Origin: Thiocystis violacea
Lineage (GTDB): Bacteria > Pseudomonadota > Gammaproteobacteria > Chromatiales > Chromatiaceae
Reading direction: 5' to 3'
DNA: 64,000 nt
Assembly (NCBI RefSeq): GCF_016583575.1
Contig: NZ_NRRG01000028.1
Span: forward strand, 1-64,000
Positions 8,412-17,329 of the stretch are shown here, in pieces. A model generated the notes under the pieces. The model was not told the origin of the DNA and ran no database searches. It saw only the letters and a program-made list of their open reading frames with translations. Both the position numbers and the translations under genes were made by a program. Each line of letters opens with the position of its first letter. The first letter of the stretch is position 1.

Positions 8412-9104
8412 TCAGGGCTGATAGGACGACTCGCGCAGATAGCGTCCGGCGACCCAGCCCTTGGGGCGGTTGTCGTCCGGTCGCGCGACCCGGCACCAGC
8501 GGTGGCCCTGGACGAGCTTACAGCCCAGGTTGCGCACCACATCGCCCTCGTCCAACTCGTCGACCACGCGGTCGTTGGGCGAGGCGCTGGCGTGCATGTT
8601 CAGGGTGTCCCTGCGGGCGAGGCCGGTCACCTCCCAGTAGTCCGGACCACCGGCGAGCCCATCGGCGAAATCAACGCCGGGACGGGGCTCACCGGTATCT
8701 ACTGCCCCCTCGATGCGGATGTCGAGCCGATAGCTCGCGGATTCGTCGCGTCGGGCGGCGGCGCGCATCAGATAGACGCGAATACGGTAGTTGCCGTTAC
8801 TCGGCAGATCGCCCTCGAACCGATCCCCGGAGGTACTGCCGATGAAGATCGCCTCCTCGCGGCCCGGAGGCAGGACGTTGAAATAGAGCTGTGGGTGTTC
8901 GGCGTGCAGGACCACCGTCATCCGCTGACCGCGCTTGGCACCGAGGACATAGTCGATGTCTTCGCGGCCCGTCAGATGCCCTTTGACGGTCGTTCCTTCG
9001 CTACCCGGCTTGAAATGCACAGGCTGCTCGCGAATCCCATCGTCCGCGTGGAGCGAGGATACAAAGGTGGAAAGAACCAGGAGCCAGAGGCCGAACGTCT
9101 TCAT
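8412..9104 (-). CDS. PliG-like lysozyme inhibitor with SH3-type C-terminus
   Basis: After a signal peptide (MKTFGLWLLVLSTFVSSLHA) the first domain has the inhibitor-of-g-type-lysozyme pattern: DIDYVLGAKRGQRMTV, PQLYFNVLPPGREEAIF and NYRIRVYLMRAAARR. A second domain with LNMHASASPNDRVVDEL and HRWCRVARP...KGWVAGRYL is SH3b-like and could bind peptidoglycan. The first ATG of the frame is at 9116; I prefer 9104 because GGAGAG lies seven bases upstream and the signal peptide starts cleanly there. It diverges from the TonB receptor gene. Confidence 0.82.
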   Translation of the reverse strand: MKTFGLWLLVLSTFVSSLHADDGIREQPVHFKPGSEGTTVKGHLTGREDIDYVLGAKRGQRMTVVLHAEHPQLYFNVLPPGREEAIFIGSTSGDRFEGDLPSNGNYRIRVYLMRAAARRDESASYRLDIRIEGAVDTGEPRPGVDFADGLAGGPDYWEVTGLARRDTLNMHASASPNDRVVDELDEGDVVRNLGCKLVQGHRWCRVARPDDNRPKGWVAGRYLRESSYQP

Positions 9105-9217
9105 GCGACTCTCCATTTCATCATTCCTCGTCAGGCTCGATTGATTCGCCCGCGAGCGCGCACGGACACGAATATCGCGTTATTCTTTGATGATACTGAC
9201 AAAACACGACTTGGAAA

Positions 9218-9259
9218 TCAGGAATTCCCTGTCAGGAAATTCCTGACGGGGGTTCCTGA
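9218..9259. promoter_or_regulatory. Cluster of TCAGGAA/TTCCTGA inverted repeats
   Basis: Between two divergent genes lie the arms GTCAGGAA (9231-9238) and TTCCTGAC (9240-9247), a perfect 8-bp inverted repeat with one central base. A related TCAGGAATTCC is at 9218-9228 and a further TTCCTGAT at 9252-9259. This spacing suggests several helically phased sites for one regulator of the TonB receptor operon. The regulator is not identified. Confidence 0.55.
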
Positions 9260-9293
9260 TGTGTATGACGGATTCCATTCCGGACAGGGTTTG

Positions 9294-11366
9294 ATGCCTG
9301 GCTCTTGGCGTCACCGTCGCGCGGCGCTTGTCGGTGCCTTCGCCCTGACGCCGATCCTGCTCGCCTGGACCCTTCCAGACCCTTTGCGCGCCGACACCCT
9401 CCTGGACCTTCCGTTCGCTGATCTCCTGCAAACGGAGGTCGTCGCCGCAGGCAAGCGCGAGGCCGAGATCCGGGACATCCCCGCCAGCATCAGCGTCGTG
9501 ACCCGCGAGGAGATCGCCCGCTACGGCTATGCCACCCTGGAGGACGCGCTGCGCAACGTGCCGGGCTTCTTCATCCTCGACAACGCGGAAGACCGCTTCA
9601 TCGGCAGCCGGGGGACGGTCGGCGGCGGCGTGCAGTTCCTGGTCAACGGCATCCCTCAACATCCCTCGCGCCAGAAGGGGCTATCGGTGCCCGAGATCGC
9701 GCGGCTGAACATCCCCATCGAATCCATCGACCGCCTCGAAGTGATCCGTGGCCCCATGTCCGTGATGTACGGCAACAACGCCTTCCAGGGCGTCGTCAAC
9801 ATCGTCACCAACGCGCTCGACACGGACGGCGCGCGGGTCTCGGCCAGCGTCGGCAGCCGCGACAGCGGACAGCTCTTCGCGCGTTTGGGAGGGCGCTCGC
9901 GGGATGGCTTCCTGGTCATGAACGCCGGCGGCTGGCGCACCGACGGACTGGACGGCGCCTACGCGGACATGATGAGTTCCGCTCAGCTCGCGACCCTGAC
10001 GCCTGACATGCATCGCGACCTGGACGGCGACCTCTGGCAGCGGCGCGGGAGCCTGGATCTGTCCGCGGGCTGGCACGGCTGGAGCACCGATCTCAGGTAC
10101 AGCCAACTGGACTACGGGATCTACGGCTTCACGCCGGCCTTCGACGAGGGCAGTGGGCTGCGTCTCGAAACCCTGCAAACCGCGCTCGGCTACAAGCACC
10201 GCTTCGGCGACACCCTGGGTCTGCGCTTCACCGGCATCCACGGCCAGGAGACCTACGACGCCTATCGGCTGGATTTCCTCTACGACGGCATCGATGGGAG
10301 CCAGCTCCAGCGCTCGCGCCGCTGGGAGCTGGAGCTGAACCTGCACTGGCAGCCGAACGAGCGGCTTGGCGCGCTCCTCGGTTATCGCTGGCGCTTGCTC
10401 GATCAGCTCGAAAACCGGCCAAGGGTGCGATCCTTCGTGGTCGCCGACCGTGAGATCGACTCCCCGCGGCAGCAGGATCTCTTCGGCGAGATCGACTATG
10501 ACCTCGGACAGCGGCTCCGCCTGGTCGCTGGCGCGCGGCTGACCTGGCTGCCGGAGCGCTACCGTTTCAGGGTGTACGATCATCTGGACGACACCTGGAC
10601 CCAGACCGACCTGCCGGTCGACGACCGCGCTCAACTGACCGGACGGGTCGCGGCACTCTGGAGTCTGTCCGCCAGTCAGGTCCTCAAGCTCGTCTGGGGC
10701 AACGCCGCCCAGGACGTCGACACCGTCCGCACCAGCGATCCCGAGCGGATCGAGACCCTTGAGCTGGTCTATGCGCTGACCGACCCGCGCTGGACGCTGA
10801 GCGCGAGCCTGTTCCGGAACCGGACCTCCAAGATCGCGCGCACCATTCAGACATTCGACCCGGAGACCGGCGACTATGTGGTCGGCTACGACAACTCCGG
10901 CCTGTGGCTGACGCGCGGGCTGGAGCTGAGCGCCGAGGCACGGCCGCTTCCGGAGCTGACGCTGAGCCTGAGCGCCACTTGGCAAGGGACCGAGGACCAG
11001 CGCTCCGAGCTGGAGCCAGGCTATTCGCCGCCGCTCCTGGCCAAGCTCAAGGCCGACTACCGTCGTGGCGACTTCACCTACGCCCTGTACGCCCACTATG
11101 TCGACAGCATGGAATCCGACTGGGACTTCGTCGCCGGCCCGGTCGAGGGTGTGGTCGAGCGTCTGGGCGAACCCGTGCCCGCCTATTGGAATCTGGGTCT
11201 CAACCTGCGCTGGGATCCGCCTGGTCCAGGGGTCTATACCGCGCTCAACGTCTCCAATCTGCTCGATGCCGAGATCCGTTATCCAGCCAGCGAGCTGACC
11301 GATTTTGCCCGCGGCCTCATCGGTCCCCGGCGGATCCTGACCGCGACCATCGGCTACGCCTTCTGA
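9294..11366 (+). CDS. TonB-dependent outer-membrane receptor
   Basis: The 690-residue protein has a signal peptide, then DLLQTEVVAAGKREAEIRDI, a plug domain (SISVVTREEIARYGYATLED, IDRLEVIRGPMSVMYGNNAF, GVVNIVTN), a long beta-barrel and a terminal aromatic strand ending GYAF. The start at 9294 places MPGSWRHRRAALVGAFAL as the signal. It is followed six bases later by a YfiR-like gene and then a two-component pair, an arrangement in which the receptor may act as a sensor as well as a transporter. The ligand is unknown. Confidence 0.9.
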   Translation: MPGSWRHRRAALVGAFALTPILLAWTLPDPLRADTLLDLPFADLLQTEVVAAGKREAEIRDIPASISVVTREEIARYGYATLEDALRNVPGFFILDNAEDRFIGSRGTVGGGVQFLVNGIPQHPSRQKGLSVPEIARLNIPIESIDRLEVIRGPMSVMYGNNAFQGVVNIVTNALDTDGARVSASVGSRDSGQLFARLGGRSRDGFLVMNAGGWRTDGLDGAYADMMSSAQLATLTPDMHRDLDGDLWQRRGSLDLSAGWHGWSTDLRYSQLDYGIYGFTPAFDEGSGLRLETLQTALGYKHRFGDTLGLRFTGIHGQETYDAYRLDFLYDGIDGSQLQRSRRWELELNLHWQPNERLGALLGYRWRLLDQLENRPRVRSFVVADREIDSPRQQDLFGEIDYDLGQRLRLVAGARLTWLPERYRFRVYDHLDDTWTQTDLPVDDRAQLTGRVAALWSLSASQVLKLVWGNAAQDVDTVRTSDPERIETLELVYALTDPRWTLSASLFRNRTSKIARTIQTFDPETGDYVVGYDNSGLWLTRGLELSAEARPLPELTLSLSATWQGTEDQRSELEPGYSPPLLAKLKADYRRGDFTYALYAHYVDSMESDWDFVAGPVEGVVERLGEPVPAYWNLGLNLRWDPPGPGVYTALNVSNLLDAEIRYPASELTDFARGLIGPRRILTATIGYAF

Positions 11367-11372
11367 GTATCG

Positions 11373-11957
11373 ATGTCGAGCCCGCGGTGGAGCCCTTCAT
11401 GGCGACGTTGGCCGGGCGGGGCGCTGCTCTGGCTCCCGCTCGCCCTGTCGGCGCTGGTATGGTCGGCGCCGCCGTCGGTTGAATCGCTCAAGGTGGCCTA
11501 TCTCTACAATGTCACCCGTTTCATCGACTGGCCCGATCCGCCGACCGATGCCCCCTTCACCATCGCGGTGATCGGCGATCCCATCATGGCCGAGGCCCTG
11601 CGGGTGTTGCCGCGCGAGGGGCGCCGGGCCGAGGATCGGCCGATCGCGATCCGTGTCATCGATCAGGCGGTGCTCGGCTCATCCGGGGTGCTCAATGATG
11701 TCCAGATCCTCTTCATCGGCGCCATCGCCCAGGACCAGTTCGAGCGAATCCTCGGGTCGGTCAGCGGTCGACCGATCCTGCTGGTCGGGGACAGCCCGGG
11801 ATTGGCGCGGCGCGGCGTCGCCATCAATTTCTTCCTGAAGCCGGATATCCTCGGCGAGGGGCAGCGGCTGCGCTTCGAGATCAGTCCCGCCGCGCTGGCT
11901 GGTCGCGGGCTCCAGATCTCCTCGCAACTCTACGATGTCGCGCGGTTGGTGCCATGA
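11373..11957 (+). CDS. YfiR-like (DUF4154) periplasmic protein
   Basis: The 194-residue protein has a hydrophobic N-terminus and the DUF4154 signature: LKVAYLYNVTRFIDWP, FTIAVIGD, then ILFIGA, GRPILLVGDSPGLARRGVAINFF and RLRFEISPAALAGRGLQISSQLYDVARLV. In Pseudomonas, YfiR is a periplasmic repressor of the cyclase YfiN. Here it stands between a TonB receptor and a histidine kinase and overlaps the kinase gene by four bases, so it probably feeds periplasmic state to that kinase. Confidence 0.88.
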   Translation: MSSPRWSPSWRRWPGGALLWLPLALSALVWSAPPSVESLKVAYLYNVTRFIDWPDPPTDAPFTIAVIGDPIMAEALRVLPREGRRAEDRPIAIRVIDQAVLGSSGVLNDVQILFIGAIAQDQFERILGSVSGRPILLVGDSPGLARRGVAINFFLKPDILGEGQRLRFEISPAALAGRGLQISSQLYDVARLVP

Positions 11958-13420
11958 TCCCCCGACGCCTTCGCTCCATCCGCACCCGCCTCTTGGTCGC
12001 GCTGATGTCGATGACCCTCCTCACCCTCTCCATGGCCACGATCCTCTCGGCGGCCATGGACCTCAAGCTGTTCCGGGATCACCTGCTGCGCGACTTGCGG
12101 GTGCTGGCGGCGGTGGTGGGAGACAACTGCACATCGGCCCTGGTGTTCAATAGTCCCGAGACGGCGGAGCGCTATCTGGCGACGCTCGCGCGCGAGTATC
12201 AGATTCGGGAGGCCGTTCTGGAGAACGCGGCTGGACAGACATTCGTCGACTGGCGCCCCGAGCCGGAGACGACACGGGGGGCCGAGCCATGGACGGCGTC
12301 CGCCAGGGGTCGGCTCCCCGGATCGACCCTCTCCGAGGTCGAGATCGTGCAACCGCTTCTATTCGATGGCCGCCTCATCGGCCGACTGGTCCTGCATGTG
12401 CGGCTCGATGAGTTGCTCCGTCAGTTCTGGCTCTATGTCCTCTTTGGGGGACTCCTCGCCCTCTTGACGCTTGGCGTGACCTTCGTGGTGGCGGTGCGAC
12501 TGCAAGGGCGCATCGCCCGCCCCATCCTGCGCCTGACGGCGCGGACACGGGAGATCTCCCGGCAACGCGAGATCGCGCCCAGCGCCGCCGCGCTGGACTC
12601 GACGGACGAGTTGGCCACCCTGGTGCATGACTTCGAGGCCATGCTCCAGCGGATCGAAGAGCGCGAGGAGGCGTTGCGGCAGCACGTCGAGGCCCTGGAT
12701 GGCGCCAACGCCAAGCTGCGCGCCCTGGCGATGGACCTGGCGCGGCTGGAGGCGACGGAAAAGCGGCGTCTGGCCGGCGAGTTGCACGACAGTCCGATGC
12801 AGAAGCTGGCGCTGGCCCAGTTACAGATCGCCTCCGGCGCTCAGCGCGACGGGGCGGACGAGGAATCGCGGCAGCAGCTTGACGCCGGACTGGACCTGAT
12901 GCGCGAGGCGATCGAGGAACTGCGTACGCTGCAGTTCGAGCTGAGTCCGCCGATCCTGCACCAGAAGGGGCTGGCCGCCGCGCTCGATTGGCTGGCCACG
13001 AGCACCCAGGCGCGTTGGGGCATCCGGCTGTGCGGCACGATCGACCCGAACGTCCCCGAGCCCGGATGGGAGGCGTCCGCGATCCTCTTTCAATGCGCGC
13101 GCGAACTGGTGTACAACCTCATCAAGCATTCCGGCGCGACGCAGGGCGCCATTCGCGCGCGGGTCGACAGCGGGGAGCTCGTCATCCTCATCGAGGACAA
13201 TGGCCGTGGCGTCGGGCGCGATGTCCTCCCGGCTCCCGCTGGGGATCGCACGGGCTACGGGCTCTACAGCGTGCGCGAGCGGCTGGAGCTCCTCGGCGGC
13301 ACGCTCGAATTGACGGACAGGCATCCGGGCACGCTGGCGGCGATGCGCCTGCCGCTGAGCGCGCTCTCGGGCATGACGGGCGCGGCGACCGAAACCGACC
13401 GCGCGGGATACCCAGCATGA
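11954..13420 (+). CDS. NarX-type sensor histidine kinase
   Basis: The 488-residue protein has a first membrane helix (about residues 12-35) and a periplasmic CHASE8-like domain (LRDLRVLAAVVGDNCTSALV). A second helix (about 155-180), HAMP, HisKA_3 with phospho-acceptor His278 in GELHDSP, and an HATPase with EDNGRGVG and GYGLYSVRERL complete it. It overlaps the yfiR-like gene by four bases and the regulator gene by four (ATGA), indicating one operon and translational coupling. Confidence 0.92.
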   Translation: MIPRRLRSIRTRLLVALMSMTLLTLSMATILSAAMDLKLFRDHLLRDLRVLAAVVGDNCTSALVFNSPETAERYLATLAREYQIREAVLENAAGQTFVDWRPEPETTRGAEPWTASARGRLPGSTLSEVEIVQPLLFDGRLIGRLVLHVRLDELLRQFWLYVLFGGLLALLTLGVTFVVAVRLQGRIARPILRLTARTREISRQREIAPSAAALDSTDELATLVHDFEAMLQRIEEREEALRQHVEALDGANAKLRALAMDLARLEATEKRRLAGELHDSPMQKLALAQLQIASGAQRDGADEESRQQLDAGLDLMREAIEELRTLQFELSPPILHQKGLAAALDWLATSTQARWGIRLCGTIDPNVPEPGWEASAILFQCARELVYNLIKHSGATQGAIRARVDSGELVILIEDNGRGVGRDVLPAPAGDRTGYGLYSVRERLELLGGTLELTDRHPGTLAAMRLPLSALSGMTGAATETDRAGYPA

Positions 13421-14052
13421 CGGTGACGCTGATTGTCTGCGACGACCATGCGCTGGTTCGGGAGGGCCTGGCCCTCTTGTTGAGCCAGCAGGCGGACTGG
13501 CAGGTGCTGGCCCAGGTCGGCCAGGGTGCCGAGGCGGTGCGTCTCGCGACCGAGCTGCGACCGGACGTCGTCGTCATGGACGTGGCGATGCCAGTGATGA
13601 GCGGCATCGATGCGGCCAGCGCCATCCGCGCGTTCTCACCGCGAACGCGGATCGTCGCCCTGTCCATGTACAGCGACGCGCATTATCTCCGACGCATGCG
13701 CGAAGCCGGGGCCTTGGCCTATGTACTCAAGAACGAGGCGAGCGCCGATCTGGTCGAAGCCATCCAGACCGTGCTGCGCGGCGGCACCTATGTCAGTCCC
13801 TCCTTGGCCTCGTTCCCGCCGGAACGGCACGGCCCAGTCAACCGCGACCCCAGTCTGCTCAGCGAGCGCGAGCTTGCGGTGCTGCGACTGATGGCGGAAG
13901 GGAAGCGCACCAAGGAGATTGGGACGGCGCTTGGGATCAGTGCCAAGACGGTCGAAACCTACCGTGCCCGCCTCATGCAAAAGCTCGAGATCGACAACCT
14001 GGCCGGACTCGTCCGATTCGCGCTTGAAGCCGGCTTATTGCCGCTTCACTGA
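13417..14052 (+). CDS. NarL/FixJ-type response regulator
   Basis: The 211-residue protein has a receiver domain with phosphorylatable Asp55 (VVVMDVAMPVMSG), the switch Ser in VALSMYSD and Lys in YVLKNEAS. A LuxR-type HTH follows (LSERELAVLRLMAEG, IGTALGISAKTVETYRARLM). Its start overlaps the kinase stop. It is the cognate partner of the kinase; likely targets include its own receptor operon. Confidence 0.93.
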   Translation: MTVTLIVCDDHALVREGLALLLSQQADWQVLAQVGQGAEAVRLATELRPDVVVMDVAMPVMSGIDAASAIRAFSPRTRIVALSMYSDAHYLRRMREAGALAYVLKNEASADLVEAIQTVLRGGTYVSPSLASFPPERHGPVNRDPSLLSERELAVLRLMAEGKRTKEIGTALGISAKTVETYRARLMQKLEIDNLAGLVRFALEAGLLPLH

Positions 14053-14116
14053 ACCTAGAAAGAGCCTCCAGCCGCCAGCGATCAGCCTCCAGCCTCCAGC
14101 CGTGGTATGGCCGAGG
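14052..14116 (+). repeat. Interspersed repeat, copy 1
   Basis: The stretch AACCTAGAAAGAGCC ... GGTATGGCCGAGG recurs in inverted orientation at 56712-56769. The copies are nearly identical, but this one has an extra 7-base CCTCCAG unit, accounting exactly for the 65 versus 58 base lengths. It starts at the stop codon of the response regulator gene and precedes a transposase remnant. Confidence 0.75.
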
Positions 14117-14232
14117 TTTTCGCTTCTTGCGGGTTTCACCCAATGGGCTGCACTGGCCAAGACGGAAGAGACGTGCGCCATCCGCCCGCTGAGCGACTCC
14201 GCTGTCCGCGGCTTCTTGCGTTGGGTGCCTCG

Positions 14233-14979
14233 CTATTTGGTGAAATAGGTCAGCGCCGCCCGGAGGTTCGCTGTGACGGTTTTGCTCAGCGAGGTCTTGC
14301 GCATCAAGTCCTCGGCCTCCGCGATGAGGGCGTCGACGGCTCCGGGCTCAGGCTTGAGGCGGTGCTGTCGCTCATGCCGCCAGGCGTCCCGTTTCGGCGG
14401 GTCGCTCTTGCCCGGATAGGCGGCCATGGCGAGATTGGGGAGATACTCGGCGGCATGGAAATAATCGAGCCGTTGGCGCTTGGTGTGCGCTTCGAGAAAC
14501 GACCAGTGGCTCGGTACACCGTCGGCGATGCCCAGATGGAGCGCCTCGGGATACTGGGCTTTGACCCGCCCGATCTCCCGCTCCAGGCGCTCCTTGCAGG
14601 TCGCCTTGCCGTATTCCGGGGCTTCAGCGATGTAGAGGCTGTGCAGCCGCTCACCGTCGGGGGCATACAAGGAGACGTGGCCGACCATCGCTTCGCGCCA
14701 ACCGCTCTCCCGCATCGGCAGCATGGCCCCGTCGAGGCTGATCGCCACCGTGGCCACGGCCGCGTCGAGCGTCGGCGTGGCACGCCCGATCCAGGCCGCT
14801 TCCAGCGGACAATAGATCCGACCGCCTTTGGAGGTTTGATAGACGTTGCGCTCGATCTCTCCATAGGGAGTCTGATACTTCTTGCGCGAGGCGCAGCGCT
14901 TGGTCCACTTCTCCTTGCCCATCACGATCGGGGTGCCGTCGGTGTCGAAGCGCTTCAAGGTCTCGGCGCTGGCGAGCAT
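14233..14979 (-). pseudogene. Decayed ISKra4-family transposase
   Basis: The minus-strand frame carries ISKra4-type sequence: LKRFDTDGTPIVMG, YQTPYGEIERNVYQTSKGGR, then VATVAISLDGAMLP, APEYGKATCKERLEREIGRV and LGIADGVPSHWSFLE. About a hundred residues that family members carry between the CPLE region and the VATV strand are missing, the C-terminus stops early at ALTYFTK, and the N-terminal region is absent. No terminal inverted repeats or target duplication are evident. It is a dead fragment beside the molybdenum locus. Confidence 0.75.
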
Positions 14980-15176
14980 CCCCAAGTGATTGCATGCGTA
15001 AGGTGTCGGTCCGATCGGGGATAGGGTCGAGCCGAGCCAGCAGGGCAGGGGTACCCGCGAGTCCGATCCGGTACCCGCGACGGGCCAGCGTCCCGGCATC
15101 CAGCCGCACGAGTAGCGGCGCCGGGCGATTGGGATCGAGCCGGCGTCGGAGGTCGCCTTGGCCTCTGATTGTGAGA

Positions 15177-15199
15177 CGTTATTATTCCGTGATATAACG
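15177..15199. promoter_or_regulatory. ModE-box-like palindrome upstream of mop-modABC
   Basis: The 23-base site has left arm CGTTATTA and right arm GATATAACG. E. coli ModE sites are of the CGTTATAT-spacer-ATATAACG type, so this matches closely on the right arm and well on the left. It lies about 155 bases before the molbindin gene that opens the modABC cluster and would give molybdate-dependent repression. Confidence 0.72.
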
Positions 15200-15354
15200 A
15201 ATAAGACGTTCAGGGTGACGATGCCGAAGTCGACGTGATGGACCTCCCGGCGATGCGGCCAGTCGTCGCCTCAAGGACTTCGATCGATTTTATGAGCGGC
15301 TGAACCGACGTCCCTATTCAGCCAACCACAACCGCTTACCCTGGAGTCTCCATC

Positions 15355-15780
15355 ATGAAGGTCAGTACCCGTAACCAACTGCGCGGCGTCGTTTCGGCGA
15401 TCACCCCCGGCGCGGTCAACGCCGAGGTGACGCTCGATATCAACGGTGCCCCATTGGTCGCCATCATCACCAATGAAAGCGTCCAGTCGCTGGGGCTGGC
15501 GGTCGGCATGGAAGCCTTCGCGCTCATCAAGGCGTCCTTCGTCATCCTGGCGACGGAGGACGGCGGGCTCAAGACCTCCGCGCGCAACCGTCTGTGCGGG
15601 GCGATCGAGCGCATCACCGAGGGTGCGGTCAACACCGAGGTCGTCCTGGCGCTCGACGGCGGGACGCGACTCACCGCCGTGATCACCTGCGAGAGTGCCA
15701 CCGACCTGGGGTTCGTCGAGGGTGGTCGCGCCTGCGCGCTGATCAAGGCCCCACACGTCATTCTGGCCGTCAAGGACTGA
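15355..15780 (+). CDS. mop: Di-Mop molbindin (molybdate/tungstate-binding)
   Basis: The 141-residue protein is two tandem Mop/TOBE domains: STRNQLRGVVSAITPGAVNAE (about residues 4-70) and SARNRLCGAIERITEGAVNTE (about 75-141). Each ends in the A-L-I-K-A-S/P motif of the anion pocket. Such di-domain proteins form hexamer-like rings or trimers that store molybdate or tungstate in the cytoplasm. It leads the modABC cluster, 96 bases before modA, and lies downstream of a ModE-box-like site. Confidence 0.92.
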   Translation: MKVSTRNQLRGVVSAITPGAVNAEVTLDINGAPLVAIITNESVQSLGLAVGMEAFALIKASFVILATEDGGLKTSARNRLCGAIERITEGAVNTEVVLALDGGTRLTAVITCESATDLGFVEGGRACALIKAPHVILAVKD

Positions 15781-15876
15781 GGACGCCCGTCCGGGGCTGG
15801 TCGTGCCCATCGTTGTTTCCCGGAAAATACAGCGCTTGACCATCCATCCCCCTTCTCATCCCTTTGGAGATCCACC

Positions 15877-16632
15877 ATGCAGACCCCGCGTATCCTCCTG
15901 GCCCTGCTGGCGCTGGCTGTCGTGAGCGCCAGCGCGCGCGCCGAGACCGTTCAGGTCGCGGTCGCGGCCAATTTCACCGCCCCCATGAAGCTCATCGCCG
16001 AGGCATTCGCCAAGGACAGTGGCCATACAGCGAATGCCTCCTTTGGCTCCTCGGGCAAGTTCTACGCGCAGATCAAGAACGGCGCCCCCTTCGAGGTCTT
16101 GCTGTCCGCGGACGCGGAGACACCCGCCAAGCTGGAGGCCGAGGGTCTGACCCAGTCGGGAACAGGTTTCACCTACGCCATCGGCACCCTGGTGCTCTGG
16201 AGCGCGGATCCAGCCTTGATAGAGGATGGCGCCAAGGTGCTGGGGCGCAACAAGTTCCGTAAGCTCGCCATCGCCAATCCCAAGACCGCGCCCTATGGCG
16301 CCGCCGCCATGGCGGTTCTCAAGGGGCTCGCCGTCGATCAGATGATGATGCCCAAGCTGGTTCAGGGGGAGAACATCGCCCAGACCTATCAGTTCGTCAG
16401 CACCGGCAACGCGGAACTCGGCTTCGTCGCGCTGTCGCAGGTCACGAAGGATGGGAAGATTGGCGAAGGCTCGGCCTGGGTCGTGCCCGCCGGGATGCAT
16501 GATCCGATCCGTCAGGATGCCGTGATCCTCAAGAACGGCGAGGGCAAAGCCGCTGCCGCGGCGTTCATGGAGTACCTGAAGGGTGATAAGGCGAAAGACA
16601 TCATCCGCTCCTTCGGCTACCAAATCCCCTAG
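15877..16632 (+). CDS. modA: Molybdate ABC transporter binding protein ModA
   Basis: The 251-residue protein has a signal peptide (to about residue 22) and the ModA pattern: [40 protein letters not shown] with the oxyanion-binding serines, [15 protein letters not shown] and [12 protein letters not shown]. It delivers molybdate or tungstate to ModBC. A TTTGGAGA ribosome-binding site precedes the ATG and modB follows after 11 bases. Confidence 0.95.
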   Translation: MQTPRILLALLALAVVSASARAETVQVAVAANFTAPMKLIAEAFAKDSGHTANASFGSSGKFYAQIKNGAPFEVLLSADAETPAKLEAEGLTQSGTGFTYAIGTLVLWSADPALIEDGAKVLGRNKFRKLAIANPKTAPYGAAAMAVLKGLAVDQMMMPKLVQGENIAQTYQFVSTGNAELGFVALSQVTKDGKIGEGSAWVVPAGMHDPIRQDAVILKNGEGKAAAAAFMEYLKGDKAKDIIRSFGYQIP

Positions 16633-16643
16633 GGAGGCGCGCC

Positions 16644-17321
16644 ATGGGCTTCTCCGACGCCGACCTCCAGGCCATCTGGCTAACCCTGCGCCTGGCCAGT
16701 CTGGTCACGGTGCTGCTGCTGCTGATTGGCACCCCCATCGCCTGGTGGCTGGCGCGCACCCACTCGCGCTGGAAGGGGCCGGTCGGCGCCGTGGTCGCCT
16801 TGCCGCTGGTGCTGCCGCCGACGGTGCTGGGCTTCTACCTGCTGCTCGCGATGGGTCCGAACGGACCCGTCGGCCAGTTCACCCAGTCGCTTGGCATCGG
16901 ACTGCTGCCCTTCACCTTCTGGGGGCTGGTGGTCGCCTCGGTCTTCTATTCCATGCCCTTCGTGGTGCAGCCGATCCAGAACGCCATCGAGGCCCTGGGG
17001 GAGCGTCCGCTGGAGGTCGCCGCCACCCTGCGCGCCGGTCCCTGGGACCGCTTCTTCAGCGTGGTGCTGCCGCTGGCCAAACCGGGCTTTTTCACCGCCG
17101 CCATCCTGGGTTTCGCCCACACCGTCGGCGAGTTCGGCGTCGTGCTCATGATCGGCGGCAACATCCCCGGCGCAACCCGCGTGGTCTCGGTGCAGATCTA
17201 TGACTATGTCGAGGCGATGGAATACGGCCAGGCGCACTGGCTAGCCGCGAGCATGGTGATCTTCTCCTTCCTGGTGCTGCTCGCGCTCTATACCCTCAAC
17301 CCCAACCAACGCAAGTTCTGA
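16644..17321 (+). CDS. modB: Molybdate ABC transporter permease ModB
   Basis: The 225-residue protein has five hydrophobic helices and the ABC permease coupling loop: [27 protein letters not shown], followed by [21 protein letters not shown]. This is the ModB form. GGGAGG precedes the start. It pairs with ModC, which begins eight bases downstream. Confidence 0.95.
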   Translation: MGFSDADLQAIWLTLRLASLVTVLLLLIGTPIAWWLARTHSRWKGPVGAVVALPLVLPPTVLGFYLLLAMGPNGPVGQFTQSLGIGLLPFTFWGLVVASVFYSMPFVVQPIQNAIEALGERPLEVAATLRAGPWDRFFSVVLPLAKPGFFTAAILGFAHTVGEFGVVLMIGGNIPGATRVVSVQIYDYVEAMEYGQAHWLAASMVIFSFLVLLALYTLNPNQRKF

Positions 17322-17329
17322 CCGCCGCC

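Noticed and set aside
9231-9247. LexA or other named operator for the TCAGGAA palindrome
   Set aside because: The arms do not match the CTGT-N8-ACAG LexA form or other sites I know well.
9681-11096. Long minus-strand frame opposite the TonB receptor
   Set aside because: Shadow of the receptor gene; no domain visible.
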